Source: Panulirus ornatus
Lineage: Eukaryota; Arthropoda; Malacostraca; Decapoda; Palinuridae
Length of the DNA: 64,000 nucleotides
Direction: 5' to 3'
Assembly (NCBI RefSeq): GCF_036320965.1
Contig: NC_092249.1
Coordinates: 8,084,569-8,148,568 of the forward strand
This document shows positions 12,666 through 24,073 of this stretch, piece after piece (the first letter of the stretch is position 1; each line of letters opens with the position of its first letter). A program made the position numbers and the translations under genes. The notes below the pieces were generated by a model, which saw only the letters and a list, made by a program, of their open reading frames with translations, had not been told where the DNA came from and did not search any database.

Positions 12666-13377
12666 CCTGGCTGGCTGGTCATATAGGGCGTTTGATTTGC
12701 ATAGACTGTTTATACGAGTTGGTATTTTTCACGACGTGAACCAAAGGGTCTTGAGTTCAGACTGATAGATTAATCCAAACGTTGTTGGGATTTCTATAAT
12801 CACCTGTCTACACAGAAGAGGGTGGTTGATTTACAAAGGTCCCTGTTGGGCAAGTTGAATGGTCGACAGGGTCCCAGGTCATTATAACCTGATGGTTGAA
12901 TAATTACTTGATGAATTGGTGGGTTGGATGAGCGTGTACCTCTGTGACTAGCTGTAGGACAGATGAGTGGGTCGAGGTGATGATCTGGGTGGCTGGCTGG
13001 TCAGAGCTTCAGCACTTTGGGAGTGTTATAGATCAAAATGCATTTGGAGATCACTCACATAGCCCGACTTTGAATCCTGGTCGCTTAGTGGGAAATTGTC
13101 TCCATCAGTTTCGTGTGTAAGGACATGCTCGAGTGTTGATGCATCTGGTGTTTTGCACCCCTTATGCTTGTGGGCTTTCGTTCAGCCTTAAAGCCACACG
13201 TGCAATGACGTGGGATCTCACTGGAGCTCAGCTTGACGAGAGATGAAATACTTTTGTCCCTTCGTGGCCGAGAGGATAACTTGACTAGGGTGTCAGATCA
13301 ATCGGGTTCGGATCCTTGGCGCCTAGTGGTAAATTGTTTACTTCGATTTCATGTTTCCAGTGCATGATATGTATGTA

Positions 13378-13378
<1 letters not shown>
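12666..13378. other. unique sequence with a tRNA-like patch
   Basis: At 13255-13345, GTGGCCGAGAGG followed 35 bp later by GGGTTCGGATCC resembles A-box and B-box spacing in a Ser/Leu-type tRNA-derived SINE head. No cloverleaf can be completed. Nothing else recognised. Confidence 0.35.

Positions 13379-13449
<71 letters not shown>
13379..13449. repeat. (TTA)n microsatellite
   Basis: ATT/TTA triplets joined to the antisense 3' end of a LINE-A fragment. This is the same arrangement as at 6059-6295. Confidence 0.95.
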
Positions 13450-13452
<3 letters not shown>

Positions 13453-13567
13453 CTTTGTCGCTGTCTCTCGCGTTAGCGAGGTAGCGCAAGGAAACAGACG
13501 AAAGAATGGCCCAACCCACCCACATACACGTCCTTACACGCACATATAAATACCTATACATCTCAAC

Positions 13568-13568
<1 letters not shown>
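13450..13568 (-). mobile_element. LINE-A 3'-end fragment
   Basis: The minus strand ends in the terminal hairpin (CTCGC-TAAC-GCGAG) and GACAGCGACAAAG. It is preceded by 3'UTR sequence (GGGTTGGGCCATTC). Broken on the right by a TA array. Confidence 0.85.

Positions 13569-13639
<71 letters not shown>
13569..13639. repeat. (TA)n microsatellite
   Basis: About 70 bp TA between a LINE-A 3' fragment and an HH-family copy. Confidence 0.97.
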
Positions 13640-13645
<6 letters not shown>

Positions 13646-13753
13646 TCCTATGAGTCCACGGGGAAAATGAAACACGAAAAGTTCCCAAGTGCACTTTCGT
13701 GTAATAATCACATCTCATCAGGGGAGACACAAGAGAGAAATATAACAGTCAGT

Positions 13754-13757
<4 letters not shown>
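13640..13757 (-). mobile_element. HH-family repeat, copy 3
   Basis: On the minus strand: CTCCC, CTGATGA (13721-13715), a 16-nt segment ending in TTACAC, GAAA (13698-13695), GTGCAC, TTGGGAAC, then the CGTGTTTCATTTTCCCCGTGG end and CTCATAGGAATATA. It carries two extra nucleotides (GA) after the core relative to the copy at 33736. The core boxes are all intact. TA arrays flank it on both sides. Confidence 0.65.

Positions 13758-13826
<69 letters not shown>
13758..13826. repeat. (TA)n microsatellite
   Basis: About 69 bp of TA, ending in CACACATAATTC. Confidence 0.97.
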
Positions 13827-14005
<179 letters not shown>

Positions 14006-14280
14006 TTTGTTTCAGTACAGTAAACATAACAGACAGAGCTGGAGGTGTGCAAATGAAGCCATTTTAAGGTGGCAGAGGTACTCGCGTACCAGAACAGAAA
14101 ACAGCTACTTTACCCAACCCTCCAGATCTTGAGTGAGACCTTCCATCCACCAATACCCAACCTCAAGACGAACGATATTGGAAAGATATTTTCTTTCTAT
14201 CTGTTTTTCTTCCTGTTGTTGGAAATGGATATATTTCCTTTACTTAGGCGACGACATTCTCCCCCGGAAAGACGAGAGAT

Positions 14281-14309
14281 GGATAGATAGATAGATAGAT
14301 AGATTGATT

Positions 14310-14390
<81 letters not shown>
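14281..14390. repeat. (GATA)n then (GA)n microsatellite
   Basis: GATAGATA/GATTGATT (14281-14310) passes into pure (GA)n (14311-14390). Confidence 0.96.
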
Positions 14391-14392
<2 letters not shown>

Positions 14393-14940
14393 TGTCTCGA
14401 GCTGCTATAGTAAATTGTTTTGTTGCTGTGCCAGAAGTCTGTCGCGAGGGAGCTGACGCAGTTGATAGGCCCAAGGAATCCTCTCTAAATCTTCGCTAAG
14501 TGGTCGCTTCTTCAGGTCCATTGAGATCCCACAAGAAGAGATGGTTCTCCCCAACACGTCTCCTGCCAGTCCTCCTCCTTCGGAGCCTTGTTTTCTTTTG
14601 TCTTAAAAATGTTGGAGGGAGGTTAGATAAATTGGCTGATGTGCAATGGGGTTTGAGTTTGCCTTCGTATCAAGCAGACGCACTGTATGGCCTTTGGCGT
14701 TTTGATACAATTGAGAAAATAAGAGAAGGCTACCAAGTACAGTATATAAACTGTAACTGAGAATTATAATTTCACTTCTTTGAATTTACCTCAGTTGCCG
14801 ATGAAAATTCTAAACGGAAAGAAAAACGGATCCTTAAAAGTGGAACAGAGTGTAATGTTGAACGAAATAGGGTTAATATCTGTATTTCCAAAAAGCGTTA
14901 GTTTAACATTTTAAATGAATTTCAAGTATTATGAAACGTT
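14391..14940. other. unique sequence, nothing recognised
   Basis: An 86-codon frame (14500-14760) has no recognisable domain and no supporting splice or promoter signals. Confidence 0.35.
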
Positions 14941-14944
14941 TCCC

Positions 14945-15065
14945 AGAAGGATTATATGAGGTCCAGGTTCGGATCCTTTACGCGACAGTCAGTCCACAGT
15001 TCATCCAGCTATTCATCCTCACCTCGGAGCTGCATGATCGATAATTTGGTGCCTGGCTTAGGCTA

Positions 15066-15068
<3 letters not shown>
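14945..15068 (+). mobile_element. SINE-D copy, head-truncated
   Basis: Contains GGTTCGGATCC (B-box-like), the ACAGTCAGTCCACAGTTCA block, ATTCATCCTCACCTCGG and the GTGCCTGGCTTAGGCTAGG end, followed directly by (TA)n. Confidence 0.75.

Positions 15069-15151
<83 letters not shown>
15069..15151. repeat. (TA)n microsatellite
   Basis: About 83 bp TA at the 3' end of a SINE-D copy, where other copies have (GT)n. Confidence 0.97.
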
Positions 15152-15153
<2 letters not shown>

Positions 15154-15880
15154 TTAAAGTTCAAATGAAGATTGACATACCTGTATTAAACACGAAGGGT
15201 TAACGTTTATCTTATGCTTGAGTCGTCACCCCTTGACCTTCCCATGTCAACAGCGCCCTTGGATCGTTACAGTCGCTTCCCCATTCATCACCAGCGAAGA
15301 CAGCAGCAGCTGCACTAACAACTGTTGTGACTCCCCTCCCCGTCAACCAAGAGACTCTTCGGCATCGTCCAGCCGCCGAGAGTGGATGGGCGTATTTCAC
15401 CTGCGCTGTCATTATCAATCACCAACAGCTATTGTGAAGTCGCCATCCCTCTGCACCCACATCACAAGACCCAAGCTGAGGACGCTTTTCGATGGACGTC
15501 TCTTCTATCCTTCTGCCTCTCCTGATTTATAGGGTCTATCCCGTTCGCCTAGCGGGACGAGAGAGATATATAGAGAGAGCTTTTGGATCGTATATATTTT
15601 TGAGAGTCTGTTGGGGGGTGAGAAATATATCGTGAGCCAATGATTTTGCCATAGGAAGGGGAAAGTGAGGGCTGTGTCTTTTGATTTACTACGAGTGCAT
15701 TGATAAGGGTATATCATCATTAATTTATTTGCTATCAGAGGCGTATAATTACTCTCATAATACGGGGTCGGTAGACCGTGATAATGCCTAATTTGGTTTC
15801 ATGAGTAGACACTTATATATGTAAGTAGCTTATTTGTGAATAGGGTGGGAATTGATGACAAGGGTGTGAGAAGAGCACAT
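15152..15880. other. unique sequence, nothing recognised
   Basis: Complementary open frames at 15218-15532 (+) and 15212-15418 (-) have no recognisable domain. Confidence 0.35.
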
Positions 15881-16145
15881 GGAAATAGATACAGAGACAC
15901 GAGGCTAAAGGGAAAATGAGATAGACGAGGCCAATGTGGAAAAGAGATAGAGATACGAGACTAAAGAGAAAAAGAGATAGAGAGATGAGGCCAAAGGGAA
16001 AAAGAGATAGAGAGACGAGGCCAAAGAAAAAAAAAGAGACAGACGAGGCTAAAGTGATACAGAGAAGAGAGACGAGATCATATGAAAACGAGTTAGAGAG
16101 ACGAGGTCAAATGGAAAATGAGACAGAGAGACGAGACCAAGTATG
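15881..16145. repeat. ~30-bp degenerate minisatellite
   Basis: About eight to nine imperfect units of GAGATAGAGAGACGAGGCCA followed by AAGGGAAAAA, with copy lengths varying by a few bases. The Arg/Lys/Glu-rich frame at 15934-16146 is repeat-derived. Confidence 0.85.
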
Positions 16146-16278
16146 AAACACAAACCTCTCGAGGACAATGGAATGACCCTTAGATATGTTGGCGTAACCT
16201 TTGACCTGACCCTAGAGGGAGAGGTCATGCATTAGGCAGTCATACCCAAAGGTCGTAACGAAGTGGTGAAGAATCGTG

Positions 16279-16339
16279 TTGACGTGCTCAAGGGCTATAT
16301 TGACGTGCTCAAGGGCCGTACAACGTCGTGCTCAACGTC

Positions 16340-16341
<2 letters not shown>
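16279..16341. repeat. short array related to the 21-bp satellite
   Basis: Two exact-period 21-bp units (16279-16299 and 16300-16320) share CGTGCTCAAGGG with the satellite at 39038-44722. A third imperfect unit (16321-16341) contains CGTCGTGCTCAA. The rest of each unit is diverged. Confidence 0.6.
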
Positions 16342-16393
<52 letters not shown>

Positions 16394-16500
16394 GCATACA
16401 TACATATGAACAAAGAAATGGTACATATATACCAGGTTAAGAGACGGAGCAACACGAGCGTAAGACTCTCTCCTCGTAACACACAAATGGTAATCACACA
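16342..16500 (+). mobile_element. SINE-D (GT)n and 3' module
   Basis: (GT)n (16342-16395) followed by a module with GGTACATATATACCAGGTTA, AGAGACGGAGCAACACGAGC and CCTCGTAACACAC, colinear with 4122-4264, 24230-24340 and 57670-57795. The tRNA-like head is not present; the 21-bp-like units lie immediately upstream instead. Confidence 0.65.
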
Positions 16501-16954
16501 TCCATTAGTACTACTACTACTATAGTAACTATTCAGTAATTCCTCTTCAAGTAATCATCACTAAGTGTATGATGCATAATGCATGATGGATTCACTCTGC
16601 AAGCTTTCCTCTGCATCTGCTATTCTAACTATGTCGATGTACATCTGCTTGTGCTTCTGCTTGTCCAAGGCGTTAAAATATATGCCTTTGGAATCGCCGG
16701 CGCGAAAATATATTTATATATTTCCACTGCCAAGCTTTTGATATCATAAAAGTTTTGTCTATTTGTGGAAAGTCTGTCGGGAATCCGAGGTGGGAAGATT
16801 ATACATATGTCCGCTATAAGACTTAAACTGTCCTATTGGTCGAGTCCACCGTGGTGCGAACTGAAAATTGCATTTTCTCTTAAGATTTAGAATCATCGGA
16901 TCATTCGACCCCGTAGTGATACAAGGTGCTAAAACTGGCTGAGTCTTAAAGCTA

Positions 16955-17165
16955 CGAAGCGATTTTGGACATGCAAGAGGGTGCGAGGCATGCATGGGAT
17001 AGAATTGATGGTATACAATGGCGACGTGCTGTTAGTGGGACGAACCAGGTTATGTGAAGCGGTCCAGGAAAAACCACAATCATAGAAGCAGTCAACGAGG
17101 TCATTTTCTCGTCTGCTCCTGGCGCTATCTCGCTGTAGCGGGAAATGGCGAGCATGTACGAGGAA
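16955..17165 (+). mobile_element. diverged LINE-A 3' fragment
   Basis: Resembles the end of the LINE-A coding region and 3'UTR: GACATGCAAGAGGGTGCGAG, AGAATTGATGGTATACAATG, CGACGTGCTGTTAGTGG, and a decayed terminal hairpin (GCGCTATCTCGCTGTAGCGG). It is much more diverged than other copies and ends GGAAATGGCGA like SINE-C. Confidence 0.7.
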
Positions 17166-17630
17166 AAAGAAAAGCTTCTGGGATTATGATGACCGGGAGA
17201 TAGATCAGTTGGCCACCAACTGTCCAGATAAATTTATAAGAACGTTCCATCTTTCCTCCCTATTCTCCAAACATTAATTTTTTTTCGTATATCTTTGACT
17301 GTCTTTCCACTTCTCTGTTTGAAGAGGTTCCTTCGCTCTTTTACTATCTCTCTTGTGGATTCAGAACACTCCAGTACCATGGCAGTTCAGAGTAGTCTGA
17401 GAAAAACAACTCCATTCGTTAAACATTAGAGAAATTAGAAGCTAAAAACTCGTCTATGACGAAATTAAGTTTGATACATTAAGATAGTTGAAATCGACAC
17501 GCCATAAGGCTTAAGGTACCTTAATTTTCATTTCAAGATGCTCGAAAGACGAGGCAAAATGATTACCGAAAAAACATATATGAAATTTAAATAATACTCC
17601 AGTAGCTGCTCTTAAAACAGTCTTCCAACC
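17166..17630. other. unique sequence, nothing recognised
   Basis: No coding, RNA or repeat signal identified. Confidence 0.35.
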
Positions 17631-17631
17631 A

Positions 17632-17790
17632 TCCTTGGTGTAGTGGTTACATTCTTTGACTCGCACAGGCCAGTTCGGTGTTAGACCCGCATGGGTTCGA
17701 ATTCTGGGCGTGACAGTCACCTCACACCTCACCCAGGTGTTCATCTTCCAAAGGGGCTGGTCGATAAATGGGTGCCTGGCTTAGGCTGGG

Positions 17791-17827
<37 letters not shown>
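17632..17827 (+). mobile_element. SINE-D copy with (GT)n tail
   Basis: TGGTGTAGTGGTTACA (A-box-like), GGGTTCGAATTC (B box), CACCCAGGTGTTCATCTTCC, GGCTGGTCGATAAATGGGTG and CTGGCTTAGGCTGGG, followed by (GT)n at 17792-17827. This is one of the better-preserved tRNA-like heads. Confidence 0.8.
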
Positions 17828-17829
<2 letters not shown>

Positions 17830-18133
17830 TTCCTGGTGCTACTTCGCTGATACAGGGGGTGGCGATGCTGTTTCCTGTGGGGCGCGTTGGCGCCGAGAAT
17901 GAATGAAGGCAAACGATTATGAACATGTACATGGGTATATGTGTATATGGCTGTGTATATGTATGTATGTGTGTATATGTTGATATGTATTTGTGTATGT
18001 ATGTATATGTACGTGTATGAGCGTGCATGTACTATATAAATGTATATGTGTATATGAAGAGATGAGGTCTTTCTTCGTCTGTTTCTTAGCGCTACCTCGC
18101 TGACAGGGGAAATGACGATCAGGTATGATAGAT

Positions 18134-18138
<5 letters not shown>
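17828..18138 (+). mobile_element. diverged LINE-A 3'UTR copy
   Basis: Colinear with the 3'UTR at 56990-57300: a first CTACCTCGC-like block (17837), GTGGCGATG, GAATGAATGAAGGCA, a TATGTATATG-rich stretch, TTCGTCTGTTTC and the terminal GCGCTACCTCGCTGACAGGGG. It joins the (GT)n of the SINE-D on its left. Confidence 0.7.

Positions 18139-18194
<56 letters not shown>
18139..18194. repeat. (GA)n microsatellite
   Basis: About 56 bp of GA directly after a LINE-A 3' end. Confidence 0.97.
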
Positions 18195-18196
<2 letters not shown>

Positions 18197-18500
18197 TAGG
18201 TCGTACTTACACAGTCGCTAAAATTCTTTTTTTGCTCCATCGCAGACTTTCCTTAACGTGTCCATTTCACCTTTGCGTTTCCCCGAGTTTCCTCTGTCAC
18301 GTAACTTCTCCACTGCTGTTGATGATGCTTTCGCCAGTCTCATTTCCTTCCCCCTGCCCGAACTATCGTCTTGTAATTTCACCTTTTTTTTTTTTTTTTC
18401 TCGAATTCAGTTTCTCTATATCCGACCCGGCCAAAGAATTCGACCCCCACACACACTATTTTCTCGAAATGCACTTAATTTCCACACCGTTTTGGTTCTT
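18195..18500. other. unique pyrimidine-rich sequence
   Basis: Open frames crossing this stretch (18139-18621) start in the GA tract or are otherwise unsupported; nothing recognised. Confidence 0.35.
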
Positions 18501-18504
18501 CTTT

Positions 18505-18690
18505 GGTTCTTCTGGTGTAGCGGCTAGCGTTGCTGACCGTGATGCATTCGCGGGCCGCTCGGTGGCGACGATTGTACAGCGTGTATGGGTTCGAATCCTA
18601 GTTCCGGCACTTAGTCCATAATCAACCCAGCTGCTCATCCTTTCTTAGGAATTGGCTGATAAACTGGGCACCTCGCTAAATAGGTAGATA
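18505..18690 (+). mobile_element. SINE-D copy
   Basis: TGGTGTAGCGGCTAGCGTTG (A box), GCATTCGCGGGCCGCTCGG, GGGTTCGAATCCTAG (B box), CAACCCAGCTGCTCATCC and GATAAACTGGGCACC. The tail runs into a GATA-type repeat instead of (GT)n. Confidence 0.8.
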
Positions 18691-18830
18691 GGTAGATAGA
18701 TACAGAGATAGATAATCAGATACAGAGATAGATAGATAGGTACTAAACTGGGCACCTCGCTAAATAGGTAGATAGATAGATAGATACAGAGATAGATAAT
18801 CAGATACAGAGATAGATAGATAGGTACTTC
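18661..18830. repeat. ~83-bp tandem duplication with GATA repeats
   Basis: The segment starting AACTGGGCACCTCGCTAAAT, with GATAGATA and CAGATACAGAGATAG, occurs twice (about 18662-18744 and 18745-18828). The SINE-D tail and its GATA tract were duplicated together. Confidence 0.9.
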
Positions 18831-19017
18831 ACTCTCACATAAGAGATATCTCGAGTACTCCTGACAGATATCTCCATTTGGACAACCTCTTTACTATTGT
18901 ACCACAGCTGTCCCACCTCCAGATCATGACTCTCCCTAAACGCCTCTGTTTTGAAACTCTTTTGCCCATCAAGAGAGGAGTGCGGGCGAGCGCTCAGCGG
19001 AGCTCTTCTCTACGTAG

Positions 19018-19770
<753 letters not shown>

Positions 19771-19990
19771 CCCTGGGGATAGGGGAGATAGAATATTTCC
19801 CATGTATTCCCTGCGTGTCGTAGGCGACAAAAAGGGGAGGGAGCGGGGGGCTGGAAATCCTCCCCTTCCATTTTTAATTTTCCAAAAGGAGGAACCAGAG
19901 ACAGAGGCCAAGTTAGGATATTCCCTCTAAGGTTCAGTCCTCTATTCTTAACGCTACCTCACTAACGCGAGAAATGGCGAATACATATGA
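19771..19990 (+). mobile_element. SINE-C copy
   Basis: Begins CCCTGGGGATAGGGGAGA and continues TATTCCCTGCGTGTCGTAGG, GGAGCGGGGGGCTGGAAATC and TTTCCAAAAGGAGGAACC. It ends with the hairpin block CGCTACCTCACTAACGCGAG and AAATGGCGAATA. The tail is ACATATG rather than pure TA. This copy is moderately diverged, with a small deletion in the GTAGAAGGCGAC segment. Confidence 0.85.
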
Positions 19991-20419
19991 AAAACATATG
20001 TATTTGCATGTACGGTCCGGCCCTGGCCCTGGCTTACCAGTCTTACGCTGTTGAGACCCACAGGTAATCTGCACTTCGCACTTCCAGCATAGACTTCTTT
20101 TTCTTTCCTCTTTTTTTTTTCTCACAGGGAAAGAAAGAACACAACCTCATCTCTTTCATCATCAGTCCCACCCCCCATTCCCTCAACCCACTGGAAAAAA
20201 AAATGGAATCATATTTCTTAATTCTGGAACTCGAGCGCTGTGCGCAAAGCACAAACAAACGACATCAAAAAAGACAAATTAATCTCATCATTCCAGGATT
20301 GTGATTTTCGTATTCTTGCCTCAGTCAACAATTCATGGAACAAGGTTCCGTTTCCTAATTCCCTTCGGCAGCTCCTCTCCCCGCAATGACTGTGAGCAAA
20401 TTAACAATTCTTTTTTCAC

Positions 20420-20920
20420 TCCAGTTGATGAAGTTTCTCCTGGGTTCGTCTGTCTCGCTTCTAGGAGAAAAGGCAAAGTCTCTCATGACTTCCTTTTCTT
20501 CTTCCAGGAAATGAGGCAAAGTCTTTCCTAGTTTCGTCTCCTACTTCCAGGAAAAGAGGCAAAGTCTCTCCAGGTCTCGACTCTCACTTACAGGAGAAAA
20601 GGCAAAGCCTTTCCTGGCTTCCTCTCCTTCTTCCGGGAAAAGAGACAAAGTCTCTTTGGCTTCATCATCTACATCCAGGATAAGAGGCAAAGTCTCTTCT
20701 GATATCTTCTCCTACTTCCAGGAAAAGAGACAGTGTCTCTCCTGGCTTCGCAGCCTACTTCCAGGAGATAAAAGACAGTCTCCCTTGGCCTCATTTTTTA
20801 CTTTAAAGAAAAATATGGCAAAATCTCTCCTGATTTCGTCTTCTGTATTCAAGAGGAAAGACAGAGTCTCCTCTGGCACTGTCTCCTCCGTCCAGGAGAA
20901 AAGACGGTCCAGGACTTCCA
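20420..20920. repeat. ~62-bp degenerate tandem array
   Basis: About eight units around TCTCCTGGCTTCGTCTCCTA followed by CTTCCAGGAAAAGAGGCAAAG, with many substitutions and small indels. Frames open across it are repeat-derived. Confidence 0.85.
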
Positions 20921-21274
20921 GCCTCTAGCATCACTCCTGACATCCCAGACATCATCGATGTAACGAAGACATGACACAGGAAGAAATTCCTCCGTCAATT
21001 CCACAACATTGTTATATCATACACAACGTTCAATCGTATGGCTCGGGGGTTGTCTTTCTCTGCTCTTCGAGAAGATTGAATAGAAAAAAACCACAATTAT
21101 ATTTTCTGGCCAATGAAACAGAAATTATATACAATATATTGACCCAACTAAGTTGATTCTTCACGCTGGTAATGTCTCGCTTAAACAAGAATAAATCTTG
21201 TGCACAATCAGTTTTCATCTATATGATATGCAGGAAAAGTTTTCTTCAATGACACACTGCTTTTTTTATTACGT
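20921..21274. other. unique sequence, nothing recognised
   Basis: No coding or repeat signal identified. Confidence 0.35.
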
Positions 21275-21419
21275 GTGGTGGATAGTGTTCCTGAGCGTGA
21301 CGTATTTGCGGACCGCCTAAGCTCGAGCGTATTGGTTCGAATTCTGGTTGGGGCAGTCGGTCAAACAGTCAACCCAGCTATTCATCCACCTCGAGGAGTT
21401 GGTCGATAAAATGGGTTGG

Positions 21420-21423
<4 letters not shown>
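21275..21423 (+). mobile_element. SINE-D copy
   Basis: TGTGGTGGATAGTGTTCCTG (A-box region), TTGGTTCGAATTCTGG (B box), CAGTCAACCCAGCTATTCAT and GTTGGTCGATAAAATGGG. The 3' end GGTCGATA merges into (TA)n. Confidence 0.8.

Positions 21424-21481
<58 letters not shown>
21424..21481. repeat. (TA)n-(CA)n microsatellite
   Basis: TA (21424-21465) followed by CA (21466-21481). Confidence 0.97.
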
Positions 21482-21482
<1 letters not shown>

Positions 21483-21517
21483 GAACAAAGTGCATATGAA
21501 CGCGCACCTTCATAGAA

Positions 21518-21674
21518 CATACAAATTTCCAGTAGCCAGGATCGAAACCCAGGACCCCTGTGCAACAGGCGGGAGCGCTACCTCTAGGCTATGATCGCGA
21601 TCATAGCCTAGCGGTAGCGCTCCCGCCTGTTGCACAGGGGTCCCGGGTTCGATCCTGGCTATTGGAGGTTTGTA

Positions 21675-21676
<2 letters not shown>
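21518..21676. repeat. tRNA-like palindrome, ~80-bp arms
   Basis: Two inverted copies of a tRNA-related sequence meet at an axis between 21597 and 21598 (centre ATGATCGCGATCAT) with no spacer. Each arm holds a consensus A box (TAGCCTAGCGG in the right arm; TAGAGG variant in the left) and a B box (GGTTCGATCC right; GGTTTCGATCC left). The arms differ at only a few positions. ATAGCC and GGCTAT can close an acceptor-like stem, but the D arm is too short for a normal tRNA, so I read these as tRNA-derived SINE heads. (CA)n/(TA)n lie outside both arms. Confidence 0.85.

Positions 21677-21722
<46 letters not shown>
21677..21722. repeat. (TA)n microsatellite
   Basis: About 45 bp of TA adjoining the right palindrome arm. 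Confidence 0.97.
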
Positions 21723-21723
<1 letters not shown>

Positions 21724-22289
21724 TAATTCATGGGGTAGCTAGCATAAATAAACGGATGCATTGCATGATTGCCGTAACTTATTGTCGATGCTTACATTTC
21801 AGGTCTCTCGTCCAATCCAACATTAAGGGAAAGCTTGACATTAACAAGGCACTGCGCTCGGTATCAAGTATATGCGAACCTAATACATAAATCACGGGGG
21901 GAAAAAAATGTACGTGATTTTGTACCCACTCTCTCTCTCTCTCCCTCTCTCCATCCATTTACTGTAATTTCACAAACCTTAATCTAATTATCATAAAAGC
22001 TGTCATGCTCTCAGCACGCGAGAATATTTTGTCCTACCCACACACGGTAATATTATCTGAGGGAACACAGTGTCGTCCACATGATCATGGGCGAAAGCTT
22101 TTGCGAATACGGCATGAACTGTGGTGCACTGTGGATACTCCAGTCTCTCTGGCTGTTGCCTACTCCTTTCTGTTCACTCCTTTCGGAAGAAGAATTAATC
22201 TCGTCTGTTCCAAGATGAAGAGAACTTTTCAAAGAAAATCTTTAGCATAAGAAGGCTGAAATAAAGTAATTACGGATACTGAAATGACC
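21723..22289. other. unique sequence, nothing recognised
   Basis: No recognisable gene or repeat apart from a short CT-rich stretch near 21930. Confidence 0.35.
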
Positions 22290-22690
22290 TCCATTGTGTC
22301 GTAAAGCATAGTGAAAGCGACTCTCTTGTGTTGTCGTAAAGCATAGTGAAAGCGACTCTCTTGTGTTGTCGTAAAGCATAGTGAAAGCGACTCTCTTGTG
22401 TTGTCGTAAAGCATAGTGAAAGCGACTCTCTTGTGTTGTCATAAAGCATAGTGAAAACGACCCCCTGTCTTGTCGTAAAGCATAGTGAAAGCGACTCTCT
22501 TGTGTTGTCTTAAAGCACAGTGAAACGACCTCCTTAGGTTGTCGTTAAGCATGGTAAAACGACTCACTTATGCTGTCGTAAAGCATACTGAAAATGCGAC
22601 CCACTTGTACTGACGTAGAGCATAGTGAAACGACCTCCTTAGGTTGTCGTAAAGCATAGTAAAACGACCCACTTGTGTTGTCGTAACACC
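22290..22690. repeat. 35-bp minisatellite
   Basis: About eleven units of GTCGTAAAGCATAGTGAAAG plus CGACTCTCTTGTGTT. The left units are nearly identical and the right ones increasingly diverged (AAACGACC variants). Confidence 0.93.
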
Positions 22691-22934
22691 TTTGAATTCC
22701 CAAGGATGGTGTCATAGGAGGTGTCCTTCAGTCACCATGATAGTCGTAGCCCAGGCGTCAGATGACCCATTCCCATTGGGAACACAGCCCTACGTTCCTT
22801 TCACTAGGACGCCGCCTCACATACACTACCACCCTTCGTCAGCAGATACCCTGAGCACATCAGATCTGTACAGCTGGAGGCATCGGATTCAACCCCCCCG
22901 TACAAAAGAGGTTAAGAGATGAAAGAGAAACTAT

Positions 22935-23330
22935 GATGGAGTTCACAACTGTGGCACTGGGCCCAAAAGAGACTGGAAAATATAACAAAAGATTGATAAT
23001 TTTTTTTTTTCAACTGTAGCACACTGCTCAAAAGAGACTGGAAAATATAACAAAAGATTGATAATTTTTTTTTTTCAACTGTAGCACACTGCTCAAAAGA
23101 GACTGGAAAATATAACAAAAGAGTAACGATTTTTTGCAATTGTGCCACTGGGCTTACGAGGCACTGGAAAATATTACAAAAGATTAGTGTGTTTAGAGTT
23201 GTGGCACTGAACCAAAAATATCTCGCAAAATATAACAAAAGGTTTATACGTTTTTCTTACAACTGTAGGGTTGGGGCCTAAAGAGACTGGAAAATATTAC
23301 AAAAGATTCATAGAAAATAAAAGATTAAGA
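22935..23330. repeat. ~64-bp tandem array
   Basis: Six units containing CAAAAGAGACTGGAAAATAT and AACAAAAGATTGATAATTTT, with a T-tract of variable length. The second and third units (about 22950-23080) are almost identical. Confidence 0.9.
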
Positions 23331-23439
23331 AGCTTTTTTTGGCTGAGACACTGGGGCTCAGGGGCTACGGAAGAGACAAAAAGATTAAAATAACATGAGA
23401 GCAAAATCATACAGGAGTTTACAAGGGCGTCACTGGGTA

Positions 23440-23657
23440 GAATATAGCCTCCCGATGAAGTGAGAGAGGAAATACGGACCCTGCATCGGGAGAGATGTAA
23501 ACCACAAGGTCTCACACCAGAAACCAGGGCTTTGCTGATAGACCATATCAACTATAAGGTTGCTAAATGTACATCTGTTCTTAAAAGCCTTCTAAGCCAT
23601 TTGCACATTCCGGCACCTCCCCAATGGGCAGAATCCTACATTTTTGGATGGCTTTGA
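23440..23657 (+). other. unidentified ORF fragment
   Basis: A frame through 23460-23657 reads VREEIRTLHRERCKPQGLTP and continues ETRALLIDHINYKVAKC, then LSHLHIPAPPQWAE. Its composition is more protein-like than most frames in the window, but I do not recognise a family and it stops at 23657. It could be a relic of a mobile-element protein or chance. Confidence 0.2.
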
Positions 23658-24022
23658 ATCTTAATATATCAAGCCAATCCTTAGTCCCCACCAGCCATGT
23701 CCCCAAACTTACCCTTGCGCTGCACTGGACGCGGAGATCAAGTACCCTCATTCGCCATCAGTCGAAAATACGTATACGTGAAAAGGCCGTTGGCTTAGAT
23801 CTGCGATTGAGCATAGAACTGTTGGGTGAATGATTAAGATACGTAACAGCCACGAAGTAGACTTGAGCCACTCTCACCATCGTCGACAGCAGCACAGATA
23901 TAGGTCCTCACGGAGCCTCAAGACCATAGGAGGGCACGAGTCCCTTCGTCGGTTTAGAATATGAACAGTTCTTAGCCTAATGAAGCGGTTTCGTTATCAA
24001 ACCAGTACAAGATCATCATGTA
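23658..24022. other. unique sequence, nothing recognised
   Basis: No coding or repeat signal identified. Confidence 0.35.
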
Positions 24023-24073
24023 ACACACACACACACACACACAAAATCATGAAGCGATCGACACTCCTTACGG

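Noticed and set aside
21598..21676. Functional tRNA gene
   Set aside because: A and B boxes are good, but the D arm is too short and the anticodon arm does not fold with a 7-nt loop; the sequence occurs as an inverted pair next to TA tracts, fitting a SINE head.
22290..22690. 35-bp repeats considered as a CRISPR array
   Set aside because: The 35-bp unit is the whole period; no non-repetitive spacers occur between copies.
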